A stretch of 64,000 nucleotides of DNA, from positions 8,494,390 to 8,558,389 of the forward strand of contig NW_023503409.1 in NCBI RefSeq assembly GCF_014529535.1. Reading direction: 5' to 3'. A program made the translations under genes and the position numbers. The stretch is from Bradysia coprophila. Taxonomy: Eukaryota; Arthropoda; Insecta; Diptera; Sciaridae. Each line of letters begins with the position of its first letter. Positions within the stretch are counted from its first letter, which is position 1. Of this stretch, positions 48,391-59,995 are shown one piece after another. Under the pieces are notes generated by a model, which had not been told where the DNA came from, did not search any database, and worked only from the letters and a program-made list of their open reading frames with translations.

Positions 48391-48562
48391 TTTGTTCATC
48401 TTTAGAAAACACAATTTTAGATTTTTTAGAGTTTTAAAAGTTTTCGATGTTCACACAGTCCATCAAGTGATTACCGATATAACCTGGAAACACTAACTTG
48501 ACTGGGAACATCGATGACTTTTAAAACTCTAAAAAATCTCAAATGTGTTCAGAACTAAAGAA
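48391..48562. repeat. Inverted-repeat element
   Basis: TTTTTTAGAGTTTTAAAAG and TTTTCGATGTTC are mirrored by GAACATCGATGA and CTTTTAAAACTCTAAAAAA, arms about 55-60 bp, spacer about 50 bp. No duplication identified. Confidence 0.55.
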
Positions 48563-50162
48563 ACCCCACTGTACTGACATTTTTTTGGATGAGACAAATG
48601 CACAAAATGTTGACCAGGTTGTTTTCTACATTTTTTTTTGCATAATTGCACAAAAATGATCCATCGGCTTCATGGTAAAAAAAAAAACATTTGAAGAAAA
48701 GACAGTTTGCGCAAATGACGTCATTTGCGGAAACTGTCTAATGTATCAGGCAAAAATATATATGACTAGGGCAATTCTTAAATGAGGGCCTAATGGATAC
48801 GTTGGATACGTGCCTAAAAATTGTTTTGGTCGCCAAGTGCAATTGCCTTTTTTCCCATAAGAAAAATGAGGCTCCTTAATTTAAAAAAAATTCTGAATAT
48901 CCCAATCGCTTACTCAGCTCTAGCTTAGTACTATAGTTTTGACGATCCCTAGGAATGGATAAAAATAAAATTAAAAATGAAACTAACCGACTGTTAAATT
49001 GCCACCAGTTTTTTGTAGTAAAAATATTTTTTTTTAGATTTTTTTGTTTTATTTGAAGATTTTTAATTTCAATTTATTGTTTTCAAATATCAAAAGTATT
49101 TTCTCTGATGAGAAAGAAATTTTGTTTAAAAAAAATTGTAGAAAATCGAGAGATTATAAGTTACTTTTAAGTCGAAAAGTATGTTGAAAATCACCTTGGT
49201 GCCATAATTTACTTGGTTGTCCCGTAATATTGAATTGCATTATTAGACAACTTGAATATTTATGGGGAAAATTTTTCTTTTTTTTTTATTGTTTCATCGA
49301 ACGCGGTCGTTTTAAGTCTAACTCTTATATCGGACGGAACATTCATTTGAACCGCGAATTTATTTTGGTTGTTTCTATTGTTAAGTCGAACAAAGATAGT
49401 TAAAATGAAAACCGTGGAAATATATTTACATAAAAATGCAATCCATCCGGAAAAAATGCGTATTAATCAACATTTTATTTTGTAACAATAGCATCAGTAT
49501 CACTACGTAGTGTATTATCACACTCGTTTTAATTTGTTTCAAAAAAATGAGCAATGTTTAATAAATTCACATATCCATGGTACATATTATTTGAAAAAAG
49601 AAAAGATGAAAACTAAATTCATAATCATTGAACGAAAGAAAGAAAAGAAAAATCCCGAAACCGTAAACGTAAAGAAACAAAAGAGGAAAAAAGAAATCAT
49701 TTTTGGTTCTCTTCAGTTTTCTTCATATTATAGTAGCTCGTAAGAAAAATAAAACAGAGAGGAAACTAAAATTACTAATTCAAGAGAAAATGGAAATAAA
49801 TTATTATAAAATTACTTAAAGATGCGGTTAAACACAAAAGAAACCACACACATAAACTAATTTCACTGTTCATTGTACATAAAACCATCACAACAAAACT
49901 ATCTTAAGGTCATTAATTTCTAAGTGGAAGTATTTTGATAAAAAAAAATGAATAAAAATAAAATATTTCAATGGCAATACATTTTGGTTTTAAAGTTGTG
50001 CATCCAGACATTCTAGCAGACTTTTACTCTTCAATTCTATTTTATCAAACACCTTTACGTTGGTACACGATATTGTCAGCGGCCTGTCGATTTGGAATTT
50101 AAATTCACAATGTTTTCCAAACTTTCACAGGACGTAGCTTAATTTTACACTTTTACACCGCT

Positions 50163-50525
50163 AAGGGCCTACTTTTTAGAAACTTTTAGAGAAAATCGAG
50201 AAAATCAAGAAACTTTGAGAAATTCAAGAAACTTCGAGAAATTCAAGAAACTTCGAGAAATTCAAGAAACTTCGAAAAATTCAAGAAACTTCGAGAAATA
50301 TTTCTTGAATTTCTCAAAAGTTTCTTGATTTTCTCGAATTAGAGAAATTTCAAGAAATTCCAGAAAATTCAAGAAATTCGAGAAACTTCGAGAAATTCAA
50401 GAAATTTCAAGAAACTAATTTCTCGAGTTTCTTGAAGTTTCTAGAATTTCTCGAATTCGAGAAATTTTAAGAAATTCGAGAAATTTCGAGAAATTCAAGA
50501 AATTAGTTTCCAAAAAGAAGGCCCT
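50163..50525. mobile_element. Palindrome of GAAATTCAAGAAACTTC words, AGGGCCTACTTTTTAG end
   Basis: The left end AGGGCCTACTTTTTAGAAAC and right end GTTTCCAAAAAGAAGGCCCT are inverted. About 330 bp in between are repeats of AGAAATTCAAGAAACTTCG and its complement in alternating blocks, giving several nested hairpins. Ends match the CAGGGC family; a clear 8-bp duplication was not found. Confidence 0.65.
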
Positions 50526-51035
50526 GCTTTACATCGCATAAAAACTTAGGGCAAAAGAGATGACAGATTTTGAGAGAGTAAACGTATGAAATTCTCTCAC
50601 AAAATCGTCCATCTCTTTCGCATTACGTTTTTAATACGTGTAGGGTAGTAATTTTTAAATTTTGCACACCTTTACACTAAACACATTTCAATCGGCGCAA
50701 AAGTAAACCATCCTCCAATACAAATCATCTAGATTCAGAAACAGAGGACGCTGCACACTATTAGGACATTACTTATCTACGAGGGTGAGTTTGTGTCTCA
50801 AGCCGAAGGCGTGGCAGAACGAAACATTGTTTATCTACTATCACACACACAGTCATCGTTTTGGCTCGGTACATAACTCCCAAATTGTCAAAATAAGCAT
50901 CGTAATCGTCATTTGGTTATCGTTCTACGCAGATAAAATCATCTGCTTCGATACAGAATCTTTTACTTCGTTTGTTTCAATATTCACTTTGCTATCAAAC
51001 GACTAGAATGGAAAGTTTCTATATTGACTCGAAGA

Positions 51036-51230
51036 TTTAACGTGTTACAGGCGGCAAGCATATGACCAGTATTATTATCGGATCTATTACTTCAATCGAT
51101 CAAAGTATTTTTGATCTGTTGATTTCAAATCTTGTACTTCAATTTTGTTGAACATGCATTTTACTATATAAATGACCATATTACCCAGAGCTTGTCATTA
51201 TTTTTGTCGTCGTTATCGAAAACAGATGTG
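51036..51230 (+). repeat. Short interspersed repeat (AAATCTTGTACTTC family)
   Basis: Shares GTTACAGGCGGCAAGCA, GATCTATTACTTC, AAATCTTGTACTTCAAT and TTACCCAGAGCTTGTCATTA with 52535-52702. Diverged copies on other strands or truncated are seen near 878-1165, 16150-16290, 30630-30700, 53639-53755, 60440-60545 and 62098-62208. About 170-200 bp; non-coding. Confidence 0.6.
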
Positions 51231-51830
51231 ACGGGCTAAATAATTATTTGCGTATTTGTGGTGGACGGTATATTTTAGGGGAAAGTGCCTAAAATAAAGC
51301 GTTCACCACTCGCATACAACTTTTCATGCTGATGGCCTAAATTACGAAAAAAAAAATCTGAAATTTATGCCCAAGGCATGAAAATATTACAAACAGTCCC
51401 GTATCGCTATGTAATCGTTAGATCTACTACATTACTTTGTTCAAAAATACACTTTCATTTGATTTCGAATCTTTTACTTAGTCAGTTTTGATAACGCAAC
51501 GGTTTGCTTATAAACGAATAACAGATAACGACAAACAACGACGAAGATATCTTGTTAATCGTAAAGATGTTAAGAGGCTATATGCTATTAGAAGTCTAAG
51601 GTCAGTTATCAACAATTTAGTGAGGTAAAGAAGCTTTGTGTCAACATTAAGGTTTCATTTATAAAAAATTAAACGAATCGACAGTTAGCTGAAAAGGCTA
51701 GTCAGTTACTTCCTTTTTCACGTAAGTCAAATTCATGAAGTTACTTTACCTTCGGTTAAAGAAACAGATCCCCTTCGATACATTAATAGGCACAAGCTAT
51801 TGATCCTGAAATTGTATTCCAGTTGCGAAA

Positions 51831-52259
51831 ATGCATCTGAATCTTGAGCTTGATTCGCTTCCATACACAATACATCGTTTCAATCCGTCAACATTACCCT
51901 CCACATATCTTCGTCTCGTCGAAGGCCAATTATGGTTCAGTATAACCAAAACTACACAAGAATTATCGATTGTCATTTCTCATGACTATTCGGATGAAAG
52001 TTCAATGCTACTTGCTAACGATCATCGAGTGAACCGAGGTTGGCGATGCTTTAGGGTTGTTGGTCCTCTAGATTTTGGGTTGATTGGAATTTTGGCTAAT
52101 CTGGCTGATGCGCTTGCAGTTCAGTCAATTTCAGTATTTGTTGTATCCACATTTGATACTGATTACATACTCGTTAAGAAGGACAAAGTGTTGGACGCGA
52201 AAAAAGCTTTTGAAGATATTGGACACTTTGTTAAAGAGGTTGAACGTTTTGCTGAATAA
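51831..52259 (+). CDS. ACT-domain protein of bacterial type, intronless (142 aa)
   Basis: A single 142-aa frame from ATG 51831 to TAA. The second half reads RGWRCFRVVGPLDFGLIGIL, ANLADALAVQSISVFVVSTF and DTDYILVKKDKVLDAKKAF. This is the pattern of small stand-alone ACT-domain proteins common in bacteria (GWR.LRVEGPLDF...GIL..L...LA.AGISIF.ISTFDTDY.LV). The N-terminal half (LDSLPYTIHRF, LWFSITKTTQELSIV) also fits that family. ACT domains bind amino acids or other small ligands; in animals the best-known relatives are the much longer CASTOR arginine sensors. No intron interrupts it, unlike every neighbour, though ATTCCAG at 51816-51822 could be an acceptor in the 5' leader. It sits between two copies of a short interspersed repeat. 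Possible horizontal acquisition, or an overlooked small eukaryotic gene; function unknown. Confidence 0.8.
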   Translation: MHLNLELDSLPYTIHRFNPSTLPSTYLRLVEGQLWFSITKTTQELSIVISHDYSDESSMLLANDHRVNRGWRCFRVVGPLDFGLIGILANLADALAVQSISVFVVSTFDTDYILVKKDKVLDAKKAFEDIGHFVKEVERFAE

Positions 52260-53099
52260 ACGAACTCTATTGGACTTGGCTGTAGCTTTTTATTTATACA
52301 TTCTGTAACTCCTTGTCGATCAATAGTCATTTGTGTACCTCACTTCGTTCGGTCTACAATCCGCGAAATTGCCTAAAACCAATCGTCCAAAACGGGTACA
52401 CATGTGAATTTTCATGTAAAGGGCAGAAAACCCGAGAAAATTTGAAGCATGAAAATTTACTTAAAACATCTTATGGATGAAATCTGTTACTTCTTTTGTT
52501 CACTTTCACCAATATCGTACAAAATCTGTTACATCATTAACCTGTTACAGACGGCAGGCACCAGTCTGATCTATTACTTCCACCGGTCAAAGTATTTTTA
52601 ATCGGCCGATTTCAAATCTTGCACTTCAATTTTTGTAACATGCACTATTACCCAGAGCTTGTCATTATTTTTGTCGTCGTTAAATATCGATAACAGATGA
52701 TAATGGCCTTATGTGACAGTTTAAGTTCAACGTTGATAATAAGCGAACATAAAACGGTACTCACTGATTACTTTTGTCGTTGGTGTTGCTGACACAAGAT
52801 TAGGAAATATATCAAACGAGTGTGTTCATATGGACTTATGGTTTGAGACTAAAAAACAAGACAAGAAGATCAATGAAAACATCGTAAAGAGTATTTTGAC
52901 ATTTCGATGCAATTGCATAACCTAAAATTGCAACAGTCAAGAGAGTCAAGAGATAAAAATAATAAATTAAATTATTTGTTGGGGCGTTTAATGAACTCAA
53001 AAGGATACAATATCGAAGTGAGTAAACCAGTCAATTCGTAGCACAGAATTTCCCACACAATTAGCTCCATCAATAATTGTGCGCTTCTTTAAAGGTATT
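52260..53099. other. Spacer between ACT gene and MIPEP
   Basis: Contains one short interspersed repeat (52535-52702) and the MIPEP promoter. A reverse frame at 52997-53299 overlaps MIPEP exon 1 and is not supported. Confidence 0.5.
52535..52702 (+). repeat. Short interspersed repeat (AAATCTTGTACTTC family), second copy
   Basis: Collinear with 51036-51230 (ATTACTTCCACCGGTCAAAG, TTACCCAGAGCTTGTCATTA, CAGATGATAATGG), with small gaps. Confidence 0.6.
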
Positions 53100-55871
53100 A
53101 TGTATCGAATGTTAAATGGTTCCGTAATATGTGCCAAGAGTTCACTTACCCATAGCTTAATCCGACGCGTTTCAACATGTCTTGTTACTTCATTCAACTC
53201 TAAGCCCGCCCAGAGGTTCAACATATCGCATGAACGAATAGTGAGCTCAAAACAATAAATTCGTTTTCTCAACGGCAACATCACACTAATTGGTGTCATT
53301 TTAGGGTATTTTTGGTATCAACGAACTCCAGACACCAGAAGGATTTTATCTTTTAAAAGAGAATGTCATCAACAAAACAGAAGATCTAATCAGAGAAGCA
53401 ACTGGAACAAATCGAAAACGCAAAATTGTTGAAGTGTTCGATGAGGTACGATTGACCATGGATTGTCTCGGCAAATTTCTTTTATTTAAAATTCAATTTT
53501 TCAGTTATCTGACTCACTGTGTCAGGTAGCAGATTTGGCTGAATTTATTCGATTGGTGCATCCGAAAAAGGCATTTGGTCATGCTGCTGAAGACGCTTGT
53601 ATCTCGGTCAGTGGAGTGGTTGAAAAGTGAGTATTTGATAGAAAATCTTGTACTTCATTCGTTTTACCATTTACCATTTTACTGTACATATTAACCGAAG
53701 GCCACCACTTCACTCATTCACTTCTTTTAATCGCCGCAGTCGATAACAGATGATTAACTAACTTTCAGACTTAACACGCATAAGCAATTGTACAAAGCAC
53801 TGAAGAATGTCGTCGATACTAAAGATACGTTTGAAACTAATGCAATCGACGATCATGTTGCGAAACTGTTTTTGTTCGACTTCGAACAGTGCGGCATTCA
53901 CTTAGAAGAAAATCAACGGCAAAAAGTTGTCTACCTAAACGATGCGATTCTTCAACTGGGTCAACGTTTCATGACTGGAGCGGTGCATCCACGACAAGTT
54001 TCTAAATCTGTTTTGCCCGATAACATCAAGCCATAGTAAGTGTTCCGTGGGGATATTGTGTCGCTTTCGGCAATTTTTCTTCAACAAACGATTTTTTTCA
54101 AGCTTTTCTAGTGAAGGCGACAAAGTTCTCGTTTCTGGACTTTATGCTGATGGTAATGCGACGGCTAGAGAAACGGCGTATCGTTTGTTCCTGTACCCAG
54201 ATGATCACCAAGAATATCTTCTAACGGAACTGATCAAATCACGTCACGAATTGGCTACAACTTGTGATTTCCCGACATATGCCCATCGAGCTTTGAAATC
54301 CAGTACGGCGGAGACTCCACAAATGGTCAACGAATTTTTGATTAAATTCACGGAACAGTTAAGGCCGCGAGCGGAACATGACTTCAAAATTATGACCCGA
54401 ATGAAACAGAAGGAAATCGACGGCAATGGTACATTAGCTTCTTGGGACACACCGTATTACACAGCAAAGCTCAAGAAGCAATGGCTACAGGTATCTGCGT
54501 CAGAGTTTACGCCGTACTTTAGTTTGGGTGGTTGTATGGAAGGTGTCAGCACTTTGATGAAATGTTTGTACGGAATCGTATTGGAAAACACTGAAATGGA
54601 ACCAGGTGGAGAGAGAGAGAGTTTATAGCTTGAAACTGAACAGGAGAATAATTTTGGTAATTGTTTCAGGCGAATCATGGGCTGACGATATCTACAAACT
54701 AGCTGTAAAACATGAGACAGAAGGTCTACTCGGACACATTTACTGTGATTTCTACGATCGACAGGGCAAACCAAATCAAGATTGCCATTTCACAATACGG
54801 GGTGGAAAGGCTTTGCCTGACGGTTCGTACCAGGTAAATTTCATTCTGTTGGACTTGTAGTACGGTCCGCTAATTTATGTTTTGAAACTCCCATTCAGAA
54901 TCCCATTGTTGTGGTAATGCTCAATCTAAGTCCACCAAGATGGTCCGGACCGACACTATTAACGCCATCCATGGTTGACAATTTGTTTCACGAAATGGGA
55001 CATGCGATGCATTCGATGCTAGCTCGGACCGAATATCAACATGTTACAGGAACTCGGTGCAGTACCGACTTTGCGGAGGTGCCTTCAGTATTGATGGAAT
55101 ATTTTGCTAGTGATCCGCGAGTGCTGAGCACATTTGCAAAACATTTCCAGACACAAGAGCCTATGCCGGCTGATATGCTCAAAAGGTTGAAAATGTTTAT
55201 TTTTTGGACTGCACCTAGGACTATTTCATAATCATTCCGGATCGTAGGTTATGCATGTCAAAGCACTTATTTGCATCGAGCGAGACGCAGCTACAAGTCT
55301 TCTATTCGGCATTGGATCAACGATACCACGGCGATCCGAACAGGAACACTGGTACGACAACTGATGTGCTGAAGAGCGTACAAAGCGAGTATTACAGTTT
55401 GCCGTACGTGGATAACACGGTGAGTTTCGATTCGAGTTGTGTTTGAAATTTGAACACTTAACAAAAGTGAATCCCTTCACCATTCACTCCAGGCTTGGCA
55501 GTTACGGTTCTCACATTTGGTTGGCTATGGCGCTAAATACTATTCCTATTTGATATCACGTGCCATAGCGTCAAACATATGGCAGACATACTTTGAAGCT
55601 GATCCGTTTAGTCGCAGCAATGGTGAACGTTATCGACGCGAATGTTTAGCTCATGGCGGTACGTAAATATTGCTTGTAATTTACTTTGATTGGATTGATT
55701 GTAGCTTATCACTCTTCAGGTGGTATGCCGAGTAAACAATTGGTGAGCAATTTTCTGCAACAAGACCTGACCCCTTCAGATTTGTCGCAATGTCTGATCG
55801 ATGAGATTGACATTAACAACAAGAAGATTGAGGCAATGAGCGGTGAAGTTGGAATTAGTTTTAAGGGCTGA
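53100..55871 (+). CDS. MIPEP: Mitochondrial intermediate peptidase (M3 family)
   Basis: Ten exons: 53100-53240, 53305-53445, 53505-53626, 53769-54035, 54103-54605, 54670-54833, 54899-55185, 55248-55419, 55493-55658, 55720-55871; 704 aa (human 713). The N-terminus [20 protein letters not shown] is followed by [18 protein letters not shown], a basic mitochondrial presequence. Landmarks: [74 protein letters not shown] and CHFTIRGG. The catalytic HEMGH (477-481) has the third zinc ligand Glu about 506 in FAEVPS; also [18 protein letters not shown] and [25 protein letters not shown] removes an octapeptide from preproteins in the matrix after the main processing peptidase. All active-site residues are present. 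A copy of a short repeat lies in the intron 53627-53768. Confidence 0.95.
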
Positions 55872-56183
55872 GAATGAGAATGGGTTTCCCTTGTCAAATG
55901 TAAATTCCCCAAAATTTTAACGGTAAAAAAGACGTCGAACGTAATTTATGCAAAATCTAAGAACAAATTTGTTTAATTGCAAAAAAATACATTTTTTTTT
56001 CATCAAGATTCAATTTGATTAGAAACACACACACTCACATGGTGCAAAATGAGCTGCTGTTCCACTCAATTCATTTCAATTTTTAACGCTTAGGGGTCTT
56101 TCTTTCTTGCTGTGGCGCATACTTTATAAAATTACGACAATTATTGTTATGAATTAAAGTAAAGAAGGATTCCGGGACGGATT

Positions 56184-57152
56184 TTATGGCATGGCTTTCT
56201 CTTCGGGAATGGTTGGTGATTGTAGTCCTGAAGCAGAACGTCCATCGTCGAAACTATTCATTGAACCGGAACGTGATGGAGTGGTCACCTTTCCCTGTGC
56301 ACAGTCACAAACGAAAAAAGGATTTTAGGCTGAGACCGAATTCACTGAACAGTCAAAAATTACCTTAACATTTTCGTAGGCACTGCCAACCTTCTCTTCT
56401 AACGTTTTATACGAATCAGACTTTTTCATCTGTGATAATCTAGAACTGAGGCCACTTGTAATTCCGCCGAAAATTGACGATGTCTTTTCAGCTGTTGTTT
56501 TTAATGCGGATTCGGTTTTCTGGTAGCTATGACAAAGCGAATACGTCAAATCTCTTGACCACTTGAAAGACTTTCAAAACTTACACCGTGCTTTCCTTAA
56601 CAGTTTTGATGCCCTGATTCATATCATCCGAAATCTCCTTCCAAACGGTTATGCCCAATTTCCTTTTCAGTTCGCCGGCATGTCGAACCTTCGACGCCAA
56701 AACTGTACGCAGCGTTGTAATTTCTTCTTCGACTCTGGACAGTTCCTATTCGACGTGGAAGTAAATTTAATATTTCTCACTCTCCTACTTGGTAATATGT
56801 CGCGCGTCCTTACCTGACTCCATTCTGCTCTAAGGCGATCTTGTTCTTCGACAGAAAGTCCGTTGAACTCTTCGGCGAATTCGGCTGATCCGAATGATGT
56901 TACAGACGCTGATCCCGGGGAATTGTCAGACAGCTTTTCGGAACCGTCTGAAATTTAAAAATTGTTGCTTGTGAGAACTTGGAACTGAATTAAGGCGAAA
57001 GCAGTCACAGTCAACACAGTCACGTAATTCGGAGCCTGTTGGAGGGTTTGACGTATTCGAAGATCAAGGATAACGTTAACTAAAGAGTAATTTAGGATCG
57101 TTCAGGGGACACCCACTTGGCACTTACTTCTACGTCGTTGTGGTCTTAGCAT
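56184..57152 (-). CDS. Tumor protein D52 (TPD52) family protein, short form
   Basis: Exons 57128-57152, 56814-56947, 56585-56745, 56364-56526 and 56184-56294 give 197 aa. It starts MLRPQRRR and continues SVTSFGSAEFAEEFNGLSVE, EQDRLRAEWSQELSRVEEEI, TTLRTVLASKVRHAGELKRK, LGITVWKEISDDMNQGIKTV, YQKTESALKTTAEKTSSIFG and MKKSDSYKTLEEKVGSAYEN. TPD52 proteins are small coiled-coil cytosolic proteins linked to vesicle traffic; they form homo- and heteromers through the coiled coil (about residues 35-85 here). The whole conserved core is present. The 8-residue first exon may be one of several alternative first exons (see 57756-58173). Confidence 0.92.
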
Positions 57153-57755
57153 AGTGTTATCGAATTTCGTATAATCGTCGTCTCTCTCACAATGCACGAT
57201 AGCACTCTAACTGCTGCGCGTCAATCAACTTCCAAACTAAAGACAAATTAGATTTACAATTCGATAAATCTTAGCTGCAACGACAAACCGTGAATGAAAC
57301 TGTTGTATGATTTATGTGAGCATGGACTGGCTGGTTAATTAATTATAACTTTAACAACCGTAACATTAGTTCACGACTTATGTGACGGACGTAGACGATA
57401 CGGATTTTTTTACGAAATAATTTATTAAAATTTCGTCCAAACAATTTATGTTGATCCACGTCTAAACAAATGAAAATTAGTGAAAATGTGTTACTCAATT
57501 AAAAATCATCATTTCTCATGCCACGACGGCAAAACAAAACACAAAATCTTTTTCGTTTTATTATAACACATGCTCATCAGCTGAACGATATATATTGCAA
57601 AAGACTTTTCGAAGTGGGTGTTACAGTTAAATGCTGGTGAGAATAAACAAAAACGAAAAATGTTGAAATTGCCGTAGCCCCATAGTCTTTAAAATAGAAT
57701 CGACCGAGCGCCCGCGAACAATAGATGAACGTCTCCTTTCCCCATATTGAATTAC
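57153..57755. other. Interval between the two candidate TPD52 first exons
   Basis: AT-rich, no repeats or further exons recognised. Under the long-form model this is part of intron 1; under the short-form model it contains the promoter. Confidence 0.4.
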
Positions 57756-58173
57756 CTGAATTTCCAATGTTTAAAAAATTCTTGTAATTATCACTGCTCG
57801 ATATTTTAGCCAGGTACGGTTTGGAGAAATCGATAAATGTTACGCGAACATCACGCATCGATTTTTTGGTCAGAAATCGTTTCAGAAACGAATCTCTTTT
57901 GCGATCATTAGCACAATTATTAATTGGACTCAATTCAGCTTCAACGCGCTGCAAGTCTTGATCGTCAACAATGCAAAATATTTCGTCCAATGGCATCGAA
58001 CGCAAATACAATTCCGTTTCAGGTGACCATTCCGTTCCATCGTTGTTCAACGATCGCGTATCGAATTCGGTGTATTCGTCGTCAAATGATGGGGTTGCAT
58101 GTTGCGATAGTTTTGGAAAGTATGGGTCCTCAATGTATTCTAAACTGGGCATATCATCGTCACCCATTCGCAT
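57756..58173 (-). CDS. Probable alternative first coding exon of the TPD52 gene, or separate gene
   Basis: ATG at 58171-58173 opens a 139-codon frame beginning MRMGDDDMPSLEYIEDPYFP, with an acidic first half (FDDEYTEFDTRSLNNDG, MPLDEIFCIVDDQDLQRVEA) and a basic stretch (KRDSFLKRFLTKKSMRDVRV). At 57755 a donor (GTAATTC) leaves one base, which matches exactly the phase needed by the TPD52 exon at 56947 (needs one base), giving ...FLNIGNS-DGSEKLSDNS. Reading on without splicing extends the frame to 57577 with unlikely sequence. The protein segment itself is not recognised. Linking it to TPD52 is inference from phase, order and strand. Confidence 0.55.
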
Positions 58174-59002
58174 TGTTGTTTGGGTATATCACAGGAATGT
58201 GTTTAATTGGAAATGACATTAATTTAAACTTAAATATCCAAACGATTCAGTTGCTAGTTCTGTGTATGCCGCGAAACTGACACAACAATGCTGAACGAAC
58301 TGACTGTGAAGGTAACTATTACATTCCGTTAACATAAGCAGAAAAAAAAGCCATAGTCGAAGATTCGAAACGGAGAAACAAAGAAAGCAAAGGCAAAAAA
58401 TGGGCATAGGTATCACGTGACTGCTGCTGAACGAATAAAATATGCTTTCATGAAAGGTGAAACGTAATAACGAATAAAAAACAAAACAAACGTTAGTTAC
58501 AGTGAACAATGTTCACTGTTCACCTAACCATCGACTGATGCTCTGGAAACGATATCAAAGAGGTATGCACTGATTTTGTCTGATTTGGAAATTTTACTCG
58601 GCTTTGCTTGTGGTTCTATAAAAGTAATTATTCAGTGTTTTTGGAGAGAGCAACGTCCGAGGTCAATAGACCAAATTCAGCAAAGAACTGTTTTTGCTCG
58701 TTACGTAATTTTAGAGTGTTTTTAACGATGACGAATAGCAAGCAAAATTAATTCTAAATTAATATCTGGTTGCACGAGCCATCGATTATATTTTTTGTGT
58801 CGTCAAGACCAAACGGTAGAAGTTCTAGAACATAAAGTGTAGGTGTGCAACCGAGAACGAAGAATCCCGAGATGAACAAAAGTTTTGTTACCCTCATTTG
58901 TTTTCCTTGAACCCTGTATAACAATGACTGTACGGCTTCAATCAGTTGAAACTTTGTCTTTGAAACAAGACATCAGAACAGTCGGAGCGTTTGCTGCGAC
59001 TT

Positions 59003-59995
59003 AGCCCCGTACGACCCGTAATCCTATTTCGTCCGTAACCATAATACGTCCGTAGCCGTAATACGCCCGGAACCCTAATACGTCTACAACCCTCTAATGC
59101 GTCTGTTACCAAAATGCAAGTCAAGTTCAGCATGGTCAAATTTACTGAAAGTGTTCATTTTTAAAATTGCGCAGAGCGCAATTACGAAAGCCCGTACGAA
59201 GTACCTCTCAAATAAAACCAACAATTTACGACATTATTTTAAGAACCCAAAATTTTTTGCCAACTTTCCATTGCCTTAGTCCAAGGGCCCAAATTTGAAA
59301 CTTTTTTGCCATTATTCTATTCGGCATTCAATTATCTCTCAAATCAAACAAAAACTAGCAAAATCGGATGAGATTTATTAGATTTATGTGCAAAAAACAC
59401 TTAGGGCCGAGTAGCGGTCTTAGTCCAAGGGCCCAAATTTGAAACTTTTTTCGCTACGTTCTTTTCGGTATTCAATTACCTTCGATAAAAAACTAAATCT
59501 AGCAAAATCGGATGAGATTTACTCGATTTATGTGCAAAAAACACTTAGGACCGAGGAACGACCTTTGAGCCCTCCCAACAAGCCCACGTTGCATCTTACC
59601 CAAAAACAATGTTCAGCAACTTTGTTCTACTCGTCAATACCTTTCATTTGATATATCACAGCAGCTATTGCGTGCGTATTTCGGTAGATATCGTCGAAAG
59701 ACTGAAAAACACCTATAGGGCCCTAGCTCTGGAAGGGCCGACCCTACCATGCTCATTTTCGAACTTGACCTTACTTTTGTCGATACCAATCGGGGAAAAA
59801 AAGAATTTTGAAAAAAGGTTGTGATTTGCTCAAGCTAGAGGGGTCACAGACGGACGGACGAACGGACATTTTTTTTATTGCGGATTCGTCATCTATGAAC
59901 ATAACTAAATGCTTTGCCCTTACTGTCTGCTTCCAATTCGACGTGTTACAAACGGCATATCAATCTTATAAGCCCCCAGTACTTCGTACGGGGCT
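59003..59995. mobile_element. GTACGGGGCT-ended repeat, copy 4
   Basis: Starts AGCCCCGTACGACCCG and ends AGTACTTCGTACGGGGCT. An internal second start (AGCCCGTACGAAGTACC) lies at 59188. Inside, two tandem units of about 135 bp (59278-59415 and 59416-59555) share AGTCCAAGGGCCCAAATTTG and GCAAAATCGGATGAGATTTA. The right half contains a stretch related to copies 1 and 3 (AATCGGGGAAAAAAAGAATT). Non-coding. Confidence 0.6.

Larger units (their letters stand above)
47373..51830. other. Repeat-rich gap downstream of sax
   Basis: No gene could be supported in 4.5 kb. It contains the CAGGGC-ended element (47931-48053), an inverted repeat (48391-48562), the purine-word palindrome (50163-50525), a small hairpin (about 50545-50632, AAAGAGATGACAGATTTTG against CAAAATCGTCCATCTCTTT) and one copy of the short repeat at 51036-51230. 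The open frame at 49510-49743 is Lys-rich low-complexity translation. Confidence 0.5.

Noticed and set aside
49510..49743. Forward Lys-rich 77-aa open frame
   Set aside because: Translation of an A-rich tract; no supporting signal.
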